Assembly: GCA_000934455.1 (NCBI GenBank)
Contig: KN883886.1
Coordinates: forward strand, 108,562 to 131,282
Source: Apostichopus parvimensis
Taxonomy: Eukaryota > Echinodermata > Holothuroidea > Aspidochirotida > Stichopodidae
DNA: 22,721 nucleotides
Reading direction: 5' to 3'
In this document: one piece after another, positions 1-10,042 of the stretch
Position numbering within the stretch: position 1 is the first letter of the stretch
Layout: every line of letters starts with the position of its first letter
Made by a program: the position numbers and the translations under genes
The notes under the pieces: generated by a model
Databases searched by the model: none
What the model saw: the letters and a program-made list of their open reading frames with translations, nothing else
What the model was told of the DNA's origin: nothing

Positions 1-724
1 GAATTTTCGTTACCCCTGGTATCTTCGTCAGCAATACTTGGCAGTCGAATTAAAAGTACAAAAGTTAACACAATGAAAGTATGACGCTAGTGTAAGTGTC
101 ATTGATGGAACTAGAACCAAATAAACCATTAAGGTGCAGAGAACTGATTACATATTTTAGTAGAATTGATAGTTGCTAATAACATTATTATAAATCACAA
201 GAGAGGGAAGGTGGTCTTAGGCCATAGTCAACATTGGGAATTTTCCCCTTGATGCCTGGGGTAATATGGGAGCATATTTGGTATCGAGGTTTACCGCAAC
301 GGAAACTACTTGCGGAAGTAGAAACTGAGTAAAGGAGTCTGGAGGAAGTGCGCAGAAATTTACCGTTGGGAGTAGAAGAAATGCTAGCATGGGGGTACCT
401 TAAACGATTCTCCTACAGACTGATCGTCTTGGAATACAGAAAATTCCTGTTTAATAGAGTTCACGGGACTTGATGACGGAATGCGTGTGTTAGGCCTTTT
501 TGACTTGTATTTTAATACGTCAACACGGTTCAATTTGTTGCCCCTGGAAATACCGTCCAATTAAGTAAAGGTGGTATCCGACTATCAAGAAATAACCAGT
601 TAAAATAGATACCTGGTGTTCAAAATAACGTTGGCTGGAGCAAATGCGTTTGAGTCTAAGGCATTGGCTGTGAACAATAGAACTCTTGAGACTACGTGGG
701 AAAAATTATTAAATTGTAAATTCA
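1..724. other. Non-coding stretch, nothing recognised
   Basis: No coding region, RNA gene or repeat could be supported here. It lies on the 3' side of the minus-strand reverse transcriptase remnant and may contain more of that dead element, but I could not extend recognisable retroelement protein motifs into it in any frame. Confidence 0.4.
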
Positions 725-1052
725 TATGACATCAGTGGGCTTATAACACCGAAGTGGTTAAGGAATTACAATCCAACTTGACTAGAACATCTTGAAAATG
801 ATATTTGGTATTTATAAATTTCGACAGAAAATTTAATGCTATCATGAAAAGAATTTAACATGTTCAAAGACTTAAGAGATTCTTCACCATGCCAGACAAA
901 AAAAATATCATCAATGTATCTATAATAATGTATTGGCTTTAAAGAAGTGGATAGCATTCCCTGTTTCAATTCGTGCATAAATATATATGTTGGCGTAACA
1001 TGGTGCCATTTTAGTGTCCATAGCGGTGCCATTAAAAGAGAAATAGTTATAA

Positions 1053-1056
<4 letters not shown>
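725..1056 (-). pseudogene. Penelope-like element reverse transcriptase remnant
   Basis: A broken piece of a reverse transcriptase of the Penelope-like retroelement group, which would copy element RNA into DNA at chromosomal nicks. Reading 5' to 3' on the minus strand, one frame gives FNGTAMDTKMAPCYANI (about 1040-985), the conserved block just ahead of the catalytic motif. A one-base shift then leads to IFMHELKQ and to YYRYIDDIFFVWHGEESL, in which YIDD is the catalytic Asp pair. SIKFSVEI follows, then further shifts to LTTSV and YKPTDVI (about 745-725), typical of the region after the palm. At least three frame changes and an in-frame stop show it is dead. Only about 110 residues of a roughly 800-residue protein remain and no GIY-YIG endonuclease part was found. 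A tetranucleotide array directly replaces its upstream side. The group assignment rests on remembered family motifs. Confidence 0.8.

Positions 1057-1140
<84 letters not shown>
1053..1140. repeat. (TATC)22 microsatellite
   Basis: Twenty-two perfect copies of TATC (GATA on the other strand), abutting the upstream side of the reverse transcriptase remnant. Open frames across it, such as the one reading repeated YLSI, are artefacts. Its perfection suggests recent expansion and probable length polymorphism. Confidence 0.98.
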
Positions 1141-1143
<3 letters not shown>

Positions 1144-1180
1144 AGTTACCTCATAAAGATTTCTGTATCAGTATGGGGGT

Positions 1181-1306
1181 GGTCCTCAAATTGGCACTAT
1201 CAGACACCAATTTGGCTGAACTGTTTTTATGGTAGAAATCCCCGTTACAAAGAGAGCTCTTCAAAGTCCTCAAATTGACGTCTTCGAATTGAGGTCCTCA
1301 ATTTGT
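1181..1306. repeat. GGTCCTCAAATTG motif cluster
   Basis: The word GTCCTCAAATTG occurs at 1182-1193 and 1266-1277. AATTGAGG-T-CCTCAATT near 1288-1304 is the same word arranged as an inverted repeat. A related copy is at 8316-8331. Probably the remains of a short palindromic interspersed repeat; function unknown. Confidence 0.45.
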
Positions 1307-2366
1307 TTATGTCGTAATATGTACAGTGAATGTATACAGTGAATGTCAGCAATGTTGGAATGCCAGAAGAAAGCTTCAGTAAATGGATTTAATTCCCTCC
1401 AAATATCAATAAGATTCAATTCAACCATCTTTAAAAGACATTCATACCGTGCTTTAAAAATTTTCCTAGCCTCCCCTCCTTGATTGTCATTAATGATATT
1501 GAAAGACAGTTAAAGAGTCCGCCCTATATATGTAATAGCCTGATAATTAAAGCACAGCATGTATGATGCACTGTAAAAAATGTCTATGATAATACAGCTT
1601 TACACCGTTCACCTACTAAAATTAATCATGTTGTTAAAAAAATTTGTTGTCCATTTACAAAATGTATTGTAACAACATTTGCTGTATATGGGAACAAAAT
1701 CTTCATAACAATACATCAACTGCTGTGTCGGAACAAAACCATCAGGCTCGATCCAGGTTTTCATTATGCGGTCGAAGTGACCGCGAATACGTTACACCAA
1801 ATCTTGCATCCTAAAACGAGAATCGTATTTTACATGTTGTTGGATGATACAAAGTAGCATATACGTTTAGTCTTACGCAATTAACGAGTCTTTTCCGAAA
1901 TAGTAAAGTAAACAACTGTGTCGCAAAGTCGTAGATGACCTTTGTACACTACTTACAGTGAAATGACGCTGGGCGCGCGCACCGAAAGTCCGAAACCTCT
2001 GTAATTACGGTAAGTTGTCATGATTTCAAAGCTTTTCAGTTCTTTTTAATCTAACATGAGTGCAACTATAGTGAATTGAGTCATATCAAACTGTTACTAT
2101 TTACGTAAGGATTATATTAAACGTCCGTTTGTTTGTTTGTTTAGAAATAAGCGGCAAAGCAAGTAGGATAGGCCGACACTACAGCTCTCTGTCGGTCCAT
2201 TGTGTGCATACTAGCACAAGATGCTATGACAGTTGTTTGTTAGGCGAGCATATGCGATCGCTTACATCTAGCATATCGTTGTAGCTGTTTTGACAGTCAT
2301 ACCAAACCTAAGCTTACATTAATTCTTTCGCAGTATCGTTTCTATTGGCTATGATATAACGCAGCC
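1307..2366. other. Non-coding stretch with minor simple repeats
   Basis: No gene could be supported. It holds a small hairpin (GCGGTC-GAAGT-GACCGC, about 1769-1785) and a short (GTTT)4 tract near 2127-2143. It is the upstream neighbourhood of the plus-strand exons at 2963-4120, so earlier exons or a promoter may lie here, but none was recognised. Confidence 0.35.
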
Positions 2367-2393
2367 TAGACACTGGTCTCCAACCAGTGTCTA
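2367..2393. repeat. Perfect 11-bp inverted repeat
   Basis: TAGACACTGGT (2367-2377) pairs perfectly with ACCAGTGTCTA (2383-2393) around a 5-base loop CTCCA. No U-tract follows and it matches no RNA family I know; it may be part of a decayed repeat. Confidence 0.7.
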
Positions 2394-2471
2394 TGCCTTG
2401 CTATATAACATAGCTTCTCGTAGGAAACTTCTTGATATCACTTTTAGTTTGAAGCCACCGATCGGCTTACA

Positions 2472-2537
2472 CTAAATCTTGGGGGAGTCGTGCAGTCCCC
2501 TGTCCTAAATCTTTGGGGAGTCGTGCAGTCCCCTGGC
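2472..2537. repeat. Two tandem copies of a 33-bp unit
   Basis: Units 2472-2504 and 2505-2537 differ at few positions. Each reads CTAAATCTT followed by GGGGA-GTCGTGCAG-TCCCC, so each carries its own small inverted repeat. Nothing suggests coding. Confidence 0.85.
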
Positions 2538-2962
2538 CCTTAGTCCCCTATGGCACGCCAAATGGTAAAATTCAGAAATGAAAAATCTAGGCTAGGTTTA
2601 TGGTTAACAAACTCTTTTCTTTGACCAATACTAGCATGGTCTATTACTAAAATAGATCATCGATCAATAAAATAGGTTTTTTGTCTGATAAATTAGTTTT
2701 TCCAGTGATAAATCAGAGTTTTCTAATACACTTATTTCGTTTTTCTCGTTGAATTTTGAAATGCACTAGATCATCAGGTTTTGACCTTTTTTTGTGGTGA
2801 AGTGCGTCACAGTGACCACAAGGATTCATCCAGAGTGCAAGAGTTTCACTTGCAGGCTACTCTTGCATAATTTCTGAAAGAAATTGCTTTTAAAAATTAT
2901 AATCCATGGATCTTTATACTGTAAGATATTAATAAAAAAGGCATTTGTTTTTTATGTAACAG

Positions 2963-3113
2963 GTGGCAATCCATTTCTTAGAAACAGAATGGCAATAACA
3001 GTCGATCGGGAGCCTCTGCTGTATCCTACATCCATTATTGCTGCATTGAAGATGTTGTTCATGAGCTATTATGTGTTCAACATATGCTATCCCACAGAGG
3101 TTCAAGCAACCAT
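2963..3113 (+). CDS. Internal exon of an uncharacterised conserved animal protein
   Basis: Penultimate exon of a plus-strand gene. A pyrimidine-rich acceptor ending TATGTAACAG precedes it and the donor CAT|GTAATA follows. The frame reads GNPFLRNRMAITVDR and later SYYVFNICYPTEVQAT. The tract YYVFN(I)xYP followed by a short C-terminal basic tail is a pattern I recognise from many uncharacterised predicted proteins of invertebrates and fish, whose function is not established. The exon starts with two bases completing a codon and ends with two bases, which the next exon (4006-4120) completes, so the phases agree. If the donor is ignored the frame stops at 3115-3117, which would wrongly suggest a short open frame beginning upstream of the acceptor. 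Earlier exons were not found in the window. The family recognition is from memory; the splice sites are seen. Confidence 0.5.
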
Positions 3114-4005
3114 GTAATACATACAGAGGTACAGTTTAAATCTAGTTTCTTGACAGATTAACAAAGGAGGTGCATTCAAACTACAGTTTCTCCATCTTGT
3201 TGAGATACTGCAAGAAGAACTGCAAAGTCATCTTCAGTTTGTTCAGTAATAGCTTTACGTCAGTGTCAATGCCAACAAATGTTGTGCAACATTAAATGTT
3301 TTCATTAAACTACTAGTGCACCTGTCTTACAACAGTTTATACATAATAAAATCGGATAAATATAAAAACGTTACTCTATGTTTTTAATATCACCAGCTTT
3401 GCTTGTTGTCATGCACCACTAAGTTTTGCAGTCAACACTAGTCACCAGGTGATTGTCATATAACCACAAAACCACTTTACACCAACAGATGAATACTAGA
3501 GATGTTGTAACTCATTTGAACTGCAGAGAGATCTGCAAACCTCATGTGTGGGTATGAACCAATTAGTTGATAAGGATTATTCCCCCTTAATTATTAATAT
3601 TATAATTTTTTTTTTTTGGGGGGGGGGGGGTCTAAGTAAACAGAACAGATGAACAGAAATTCAAAAACAGACATTGCAGTGCCATGAATATGTCTTCACA
3701 AAGTTAAGAAGCACATTATGTTACACTGTACCCCTCAAACAGTTGTATGCAGAGGGCAAACCAGCACAAGATTTGATCTCATATGTCCAAACAGAGTCAT
3801 CTTAATTAACTTCTGATGGTAACCAGACCAGTTTGGGCAGATAGTCCTCTTTCTCTCAGCTGTTACAGGCACTGTGTGGAACTTTTACTAATTTGGGGGA
3901 TACTTTTAACAAAATTGAATTAATTTAGTTTCTAAGCACTAGGATGTTTTTGGTAAACAACGATAGTTTGGACTCATGAAACCTTTTTCAAATTATTCCT
4001 TACAG
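3114..4005 (+). other. Intron between the two conserved-protein exons
   Basis: Starts GTAATA and ends TTCCTTACAG. It contains a T12 run followed directly by a G13 run (3606-3630) and an AATAAA at 3345-3350 that is probably unused. No other feature was recognised in it. Confidence 0.45.
3606..3630. repeat. T-run joined to G-run
   Basis: Twelve T followed immediately by thirteen G. Low-complexity tract with strand asymmetry; likely length-variable and prone to assembly error. Confidence 0.9.
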
Positions 4006-4120
4006 AATACTGTTTGAGATTGATCCAGGGAGAGGGTCTAGGGCAAAGAAATCTTACAGATGGTGTATAAATCCGAAAGTAATTTCTCTTTGTGAGCGGA
4101 TGAAGGAAAGTAGAGAATGA
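4006..4120 (+). CDS. Terminal exon of the same uncharacterised conserved protein
   Basis: The acceptor TTCCTTACAG precedes a frame reading ILFEIDPGRGSRAKKSYRWC, then INPKVISLCERMKESRE and TGA. The motifs F-x-I-(D/N)-P-x-x-G-(S/T)-x-A-K-K and INPKV, followed shortly by the stop, are what I remember as the C-terminus of the family that carries YYVFNIxYP in the exon before, so exon order and content agree. The first base completes the split codon left by the exon ending at 3113, joining QAT-I-I-LFEID without a stop. The tail is rich in Lys and Arg. No enzymatic motif is visible and no function is proposed. Confidence 0.55.
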
Positions 4121-5345
4121 GATATGCAGTGAATGTGGTCGTACTCTACATTCTCTGCTACTGGATTGACAAAGGATTGTGTTATGGGGACATGTAAAAA
4201 GTTCAGATATGTTGGCCGAAAGTATTAAGCTACTTGAGTTAACTGCATTTCATTTTTTTTTTAATGCTGTATACTTTTTTTGTTTGTTTAAATGATACCT
4301 CCATTTCAAAAGTGCTGACTCTGTGAACTATTCTGCTATAAATCACTACATTTTACAGATTCATGTTACAATGTAACTTAAAGTTGATTTTTAAAATACT
4401 TATTAAACAATAAGGTAATCTGCTTGCTTTAGAAGTCTTTTAACCAAACATTGTATTTTCTTAAATACAAAATATGATTCTGTTCAGAACAACCTCATAG
4501 TAGCTTTTCCAGTACAAGTTGGATGTAATTATACAAAAACATCCCAAATTTTAGCACTGTCAAGTAGATTTTCTGATTGTTCTATATATTGGTAAGGGTT
4601 AATTTTTCCCAAAAAATATCCCAGTGTGCCTGAGCATTTCAATGGAAGTTTCATCACTTTGACATTGACCATCAATCTAACTATTTTCTTTTTTCTTTCT
4701 ATTGAATTGGGAGTTGTTCTGATAGCAGTAAAGCTTATTTCCAAGAGTAGCAATTGTACTCATTCGAAACAAAGTATTTTTACTAGAAGAAATCCTTTTA
4801 AGTACTCTAAGCATATAACTAGTATTTGAGTTTCATACTATTAATAGCTTTTTGTTTCAGGTTCAGTTTCAATGCACCTTAAGTGGTTTCCAGGTTCATG
4901 TTATTGTTTTGTTTCTTATTTCTTTAGTATGTCATAGAGTAGTATTATTTAGTCGTTGCTCTTTCATTCTAGACACTATCTCTTTGTAAGAGTGCTAATT
5001 ACAATGGACAGCAGTATCCTTGGTAGGTTCATAAGGTAAATTGACCCCCTGCTATTCAGCATTTATCAATCTTGCTTAAAAAGTATGTTACCTTTGGAAG
5101 TCTAATATCATCAGGAAAGTCCAGATTAATATGCTGAGATAGTTTAGTAGTAGTATGATAATATCACTGTTTTTCAACGCACTGGTAGTCAAATTCACAC
5201 TTTATCCCTGTTTTGGAATGATATCTAAACTGTTCATGTTAGTGTTATATATTGTTACATTGTTGTTTGTAGTGCTAATTCCACATTTGCTGTATATGAT
5301 GTTATCCTAAAAGTCTAAAACACCTGTCAAGATTGCATGTTGGTA
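4121..5345 (+). other. Probable 3' UTR and AT-rich non-coding DNA
   Basis: No coding signal on either strand. Being directly downstream of the stop at 4118-4120, it may be the long 3' UTR of that gene, ending near the polyadenylation signal at 5346-5351. This is inference from position only. Confidence 0.3.
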
Positions 5346-5366
5346 AATAAAGGTATGTGTGTTTGG
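5346..5366 (+). terminator. Candidate polyadenylation signal
   Basis: AATAAA (5346-5351) is followed directly by a GT-rich tract (GGTATGTGTGTTTGG), the arrangement expected of a cleavage and polyadenylation site. It could end the transcript that contains the exons at 2963-4120; other AATAAA words occur nearby by chance. Confidence 0.3.
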
Positions 5367-6157
5367 TAAATTTGACTCTCTCAATGTGTTCCTCTTGGTA
5401 TAACGTTTTATTTTTTCATCCAAATCTCTTTCATGTACAAAAAATTCCTCTCCACATAAGATGCCCCCAGGATCACAAATTACTTTACCAACATATAGCA
5501 GCTTCTATTGGATACATAATTTTTACTTTCAACCACAACTTTTTACCGTGTATACAAACTGTAATTTTGTAAACTAACGGAAACATTCTGTCTAAAAACG
5601 AAAAAAGTTCGACCAATATACAAAAAAGAATTTGAATTTTACTTCACTTTTTCCATGTTGCCACATAAAATTATACCCGAATAAATAGAAATGAATCTGT
5701 TTCTACACAAACCGTAGATGTGCATTTACAGTTGCTGTTGTACACTGATGAAAAAACAGATGGAATTTAATTGACAGCTTTTCTTTTGTATATATACAGA
5801 GAATTTTTTTACAGTGTGTACTACTATTGTAAAAAGCAGTGTCAATATCGTTTTTTCCGTATGTGCAGAGTAAAGTTAAAGTAGTAGTTTCCATGGAAAT
5901 GTCAGTGATGACATATCTGCCATCTTGATCACAGTAGACCTTATGACTAGTAAAGTGAAGATTAGGGTTACAAATTATAGCAACCCCTTCGCTAAGAGCC
6001 GTGCCATGATAGATTCATTCCTCCAGATATGTCCAACATCTGGAGTAAGTGAAAGTAACTAATTTGTTGCCTACGTTTGACTGACTGTTTTATGCCCCTG
6101 AAATTACTAGAACATATTTTAAGGTCGGCCATCATTACAGCAAAGAGCAGAAAAGAG
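5367..6157. other. Non-coding stretch
   Basis: No gene recognised. A perfect 8-bp hairpin CTCCAGAT / ATCTGGAG lies at 6021-6045. The open frames here are short and AT-driven. Confidence 0.35.
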
Positions 6158-6318
6158 TCAGAAAATTGTTCAATTGCTCAGTTGGAATGAAGTGAACAAT
6201 TGAAAATTTTGCAGAAAAATGTCGAATTGACGAGATACGATAAGTTGTCAATTAAACATTTTGCAGAAAATTGTTCACTTGCTGAGCAATCCAACTGAGC
6301 AATCCAACAATTTTCTGA
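6158..6318. repeat. Foldback (MITE-like) inverted repeat, 161 bp
   Basis: The left arm 6158-6186 (TCAGAAAATTGTTCAATTGC onward to GTTGGA) pairs with the right arm 6290-6318 at 27 of 29 positions, around a loop of about 103 bases. The word GCAGAAAATTGTTCACTTGC inside the loop repeats the left arm in direct orientation, so the structure is partly self-nested. It could be a miniature inverted-repeat element or its relic. No target-site duplication could be established. Confidence 0.7.
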
Positions 6319-8315
6319 TTTTTGATAAGATATTATCTTGCTATCTAAACAATTGTCAACTTATGGGGCAAACTTTTTCGTATGTTGATGGCACTTTTAA
6401 GAGAGGTAAACCTGCAAATGGGACTGCACACATGATTTAGCAGGGTGAGCAATCAAGTCTTATGTGATGTTTCCCTAAACCATGGAAATCCCCATTTAAG
6501 ACCTTAAACTGTGAAGCAATTTTCACTAGCTTTGTCACCATGTCTCAGTCTCCAGACAGTAAAATGACTGGTGTAATATAAAGCCCGAAATGGGGAACCT
6601 TTATCCTCATTAAAAGAATATGGCACGTGGTAAGTAGAGCTATAGTTGTTAATTACAAAACTGTTATAAAATGGCATAAAAATGTAAAAAACTAGAACTG
6701 CTTATTAGGAGAAACTGATCAGTAGAACAATCCAAGTTCTATCACAAACACCAAAACGCGGAATTGTGTCAAATCAGAGTATTGAGACAACTTCCGAAGT
6801 GAGACAACTCCCGACCATTTGGATCCACAGTACCAAATGCCAGCATTTCAAGGCCTTCTCAACACAAAGCATTAGAGACTGAAATAATCTCTGACACTAT
6901 TCAAGAGGTGTGTGTGCTAACTGGCACTGAAGTTAGTCATGCCAAGTTTTAAAAGCAACCCATGGCAGGATTGATGAATCACGCTTTTCATAAACTACCT
7001 GAATTTTACAACATACCTTTCTCAGATTCACTTAATGTGGTAGAGAATTTAGGAGTGGGGTAATGTATATGGTACATTTTGATTTCCTTAATGAGGCCTT
7101 TTTGCAGACATAACTGTATTTCATGTGGAGGGGCAGCCGAACGGGGCCAGCTATGTCCCTCCAATACTTATGTAACAATATTTGCCACAGTATCAACACG
7201 AGAAAGAAAGAGATTGGTATACTGTTGTGCTTAAATCTTTTTCAACAAGTACAAGGTGCAATGAAGGGATTTAATTGTGAGAAGTAGGCCTATATGTGGT
7301 AAAGCAGCAAAATCTTGAAACAACAAATTTCTCCAACTTTATTATAAAGCGGAGAGGTATATGATAGTTAAAACTTTTGTTTTCTTGTGAAATCAAACGG
7401 GAACATCTTTCACAATAAGTGCAAAAAAAATGCTTATCATGAAGCATGCTTTCAAACTTTGACAAGATAGGGGGAGGGGGGGGGGAGAAGAAAATATTAT
7501 GAACATACTTTCAAAGTTTCACTGTTAGAAATATGGTTCTTTGCAGATCTTTTGTAGTTCATTTAGGACAAGTATTTTTTTGAATGGCATCTAAGCATCA
7601 CAGACCTTGATTAGTGCTCGGTAATGGAAACTTTCAACATTTATATGCATTTTTTAAAGGAAAAGAATGGAGGAAACTTCAAGTTGGTCAGGTTTTTACA
7701 TCGTTAATGTGATGATCTGCCGTTAGGCAGTCTAATAGTAGCCTACAAGACAGGTTGTAATAAACTAGAGACATGTGGTTACACTATAAACTATTAGGCC
7801 TATACTCGGACTTTGAATACTAGCCAAACATATAACTGTACGCTCTATCAAGATAGTGCTGGTTTGCGTTTTTGTCATCATGTGCTTCCATGCCTCCTGT
7901 CAACGAGACAAGTTCATTCAAGGGGGTTAATCTTGGAGTCTAACTAAAAGCCTGAAAGGTTTGCCACTGGCGGCGGCATATATAAGTGCAATCAGACGCA
8001 TTTAAATGTGTTAATTTCAACGTATCATTGTAAAAACGTCTCTATATGTAAACAAATTTTGAGTATTATCAAAGGCAAGGGTGACATGAATAAACCACTT
8101 TTTGCATAGCCGTTACACACCTACTTGTCCAAAAGGAAACCAATCCTGGATTTGCTAAATACTACCAAAAACAAGAAAATAAAAACTGTTAGTAACCCTG
8201 CTAAGAAGGGTCGTCCTCCGTTGCTGTAGTTCCCATGTGTATTACTGTACGTACACTTTGTGCATAAGATACACATATGCGCACACAGTGTGTTTATACA
8301 CACAGCAATCCGAGG
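6319..8315. other. Non-coding stretch
   Basis: Nothing supportable as a gene on either strand. It includes an interrupted G-run at about 7470-7486 and a short direct repeat GAGACAACTYCCGA near 6783-6813. Confidence 0.35.
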
Positions 8316-8331
8316 GGTCCTCAAATTGAGG
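8316..8331. repeat. Distant copy of the GGTCCTCAAATTG motif
   Basis: GGTCCTCAAATTGAGG, in which CCTCAA-A-TTGAGG is a perfect palindrome. It matches the words clustered at 1181-1306, which suggests a dispersed repeat rather than chance. Confidence 0.45.
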
Positions 8332-8920
8332 TGCCGTGCCTGACAGAAATTTACGTCCTCGAAATGATACGCATATACACATGTTACCTTCGCTGCGTCC
8401 TGTGAGTACGCCTACTTGGAGTAACATGCAGACGATGACACATCTCCGTGAACTGTTCGCCATGTCTGTTGACCAAAGTTATGCAAAACATCCACAAATT
8501 GAGCTCATAAATATAATATATACATCTATATGTTCAGTTCAATTACTTCCATTTGACGAAAACATGGAATAAGGATCAATATAAGGGAATTAAAAGAAAG
8601 CTTAAGAAAATATATGGTTTTACTACTACAGCTACACATTACAGACTAGACAGGAATAAATAAGAAAAACAATAAATACAACAGAAAAGATAGGGAAAAG
8701 TAACGAAATCTTAGTTAAGGAACTTGAAAGAAAACAAAGTTAAACTTATTGTTAGAACAGTTGTTCTTTTGTGAATTGTTTTGGATAAAAAAGTAGAAAC
8801 AATTTTGCTTTTTTTAATAATATCTTTGAGGCTGTGTCATGCTTTATAAACTACAAAAGGGAGTAAATTGAACGATTTAAAGCGTTTGTTCGGAACTTGC
8901 CTTGAAGGATATTGTCCATA

Positions 8921-8990
8921 TCTCTGGAAAACGAATTTGACCAACATTCTGTTCATTCTATATATATATATCAAATTCGTTTTCCAGAGA
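8921..8990. repeat. Perfect 20-bp stem foldback with 30-base loop
   Basis: TCTCTGGAAAACGAATTTGA (8921-8940) is exactly the reverse complement of 8971-8990. The loop (8941-8970) contains a TA run. After a short bulge, five more bases (TGTCC / GGACA) pair outside the stem. The size and perfect pairing fit a pre-miRNA-like hairpin or a small foldback element; sequence alone does not decide between them. Confidence 0.8.
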
Positions 8991-10001
8991 AGGACATTTG
9001 TTCTGACCTTTTTTAGACTTCCGAAAGGTTTGCTAACACAAGCGCAGACTTATATCTTAAAAATGTTTACAAATGGGTATATTTACCGTTTAGATGTTAA
9101 CCGCCTCTAAAATATCTACATGAAACAACAGGTTAGTCCTCGTTGGAGCCGAATGTACGTATGGGATTGAACAATAAAGCAAGTAACTTTGTACTGTCGT
9201 CGTGTAAACTTTGGATATTACTTGATACGAAAACAAACAAACAATCTCGTTGACTGATTAAATCACGCGGTCACGTTCCAAGCTCCTGGTTTGAACTTCA
9301 GTTATTATCGATCCGTCCATCATATTTTATGAAAAATGTTGTTTCTCTACACCTTATAGTTCTTTCTGTCATGTTTTTGTTATATTTTTCTTGAGTTTAG
9401 GTCATTCGTTTACAATGCGGGTAACCTTTTTAAAAGTAAGAATTTAAGACTAAGTAAAATCAAAAAGATATTACACGAATGAGGATTTCAGTGAAGTTCA
9501 ACATGCCTGATGACAGATTATTTATATAATTGTTATCATTATGAATGCAAAGATCATATAGCAAGAATAGATATATTTTATCATTCGTATTCCTTCCAGG
9601 GGTATTACAATATGCCTTGTTGAATGATCTCTGTCATTAAGAGGTAGTGAGTTGGATAAAAGCCAAATAAAAGAAGATCACCTTTAGTGATGTGTTGTAA
9701 TACCTCTCAAACATGGCTCTTGTCTGAAGAAAAGTTTTCTTCTTTTGATGGTGAAGTTATAAATTTAAAAATGTGGGCGACAATCCATTTACCAAATCCA
9801 TATATAGGCAAGATATTATGTCCACAAATACGTGTGCCATTCACGGATTTAATATAAACTCCGATATAACCGATTCCATATAATAATTCTTTGCTAATTA
9901 CTACCAGCGATATAAATATACAAGTTGAATGCAAATATTTATAAGAAAATATAATTTAATTTTACTGATCAATATGAAATGCAACAGAGAAAGGGACAGG
10001 T
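8991..10001. other. Non-coding stretch
   Basis: AT-rich, no recognisable exon, RNA gene or repeat. Confidence 0.35.
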
Positions 10002-10033
<32 letters not shown>

Positions 10034-10042
10034 GGGAGAGAG
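10002..10042. repeat. (AG)n / poly-G microsatellite
   Basis: An AG dinucleotide run (10002-10022), then 14 G (10023-10036), then AG again. Purely purine on the plus strand. Confidence 0.95.

Noticed and set aside
725-1056. Viral origin of the reverse transcriptase
   Set aside because: The GTAMxTKMAPxYAN and RYIDDIFF pattern is that of Penelope-like elements, not retroviruses, and no envelope, protease or integrase part is near.
947-1156. Plus-strand frame ending in repeated YLSI
   Set aside because: Produced by the TATC array; the real relic is on the other strand.
1740-1790. tRNA-like look (GGCTCGATCCAGG near a small hairpin)
   Set aside because: No cloverleaf or internal A box could be placed.
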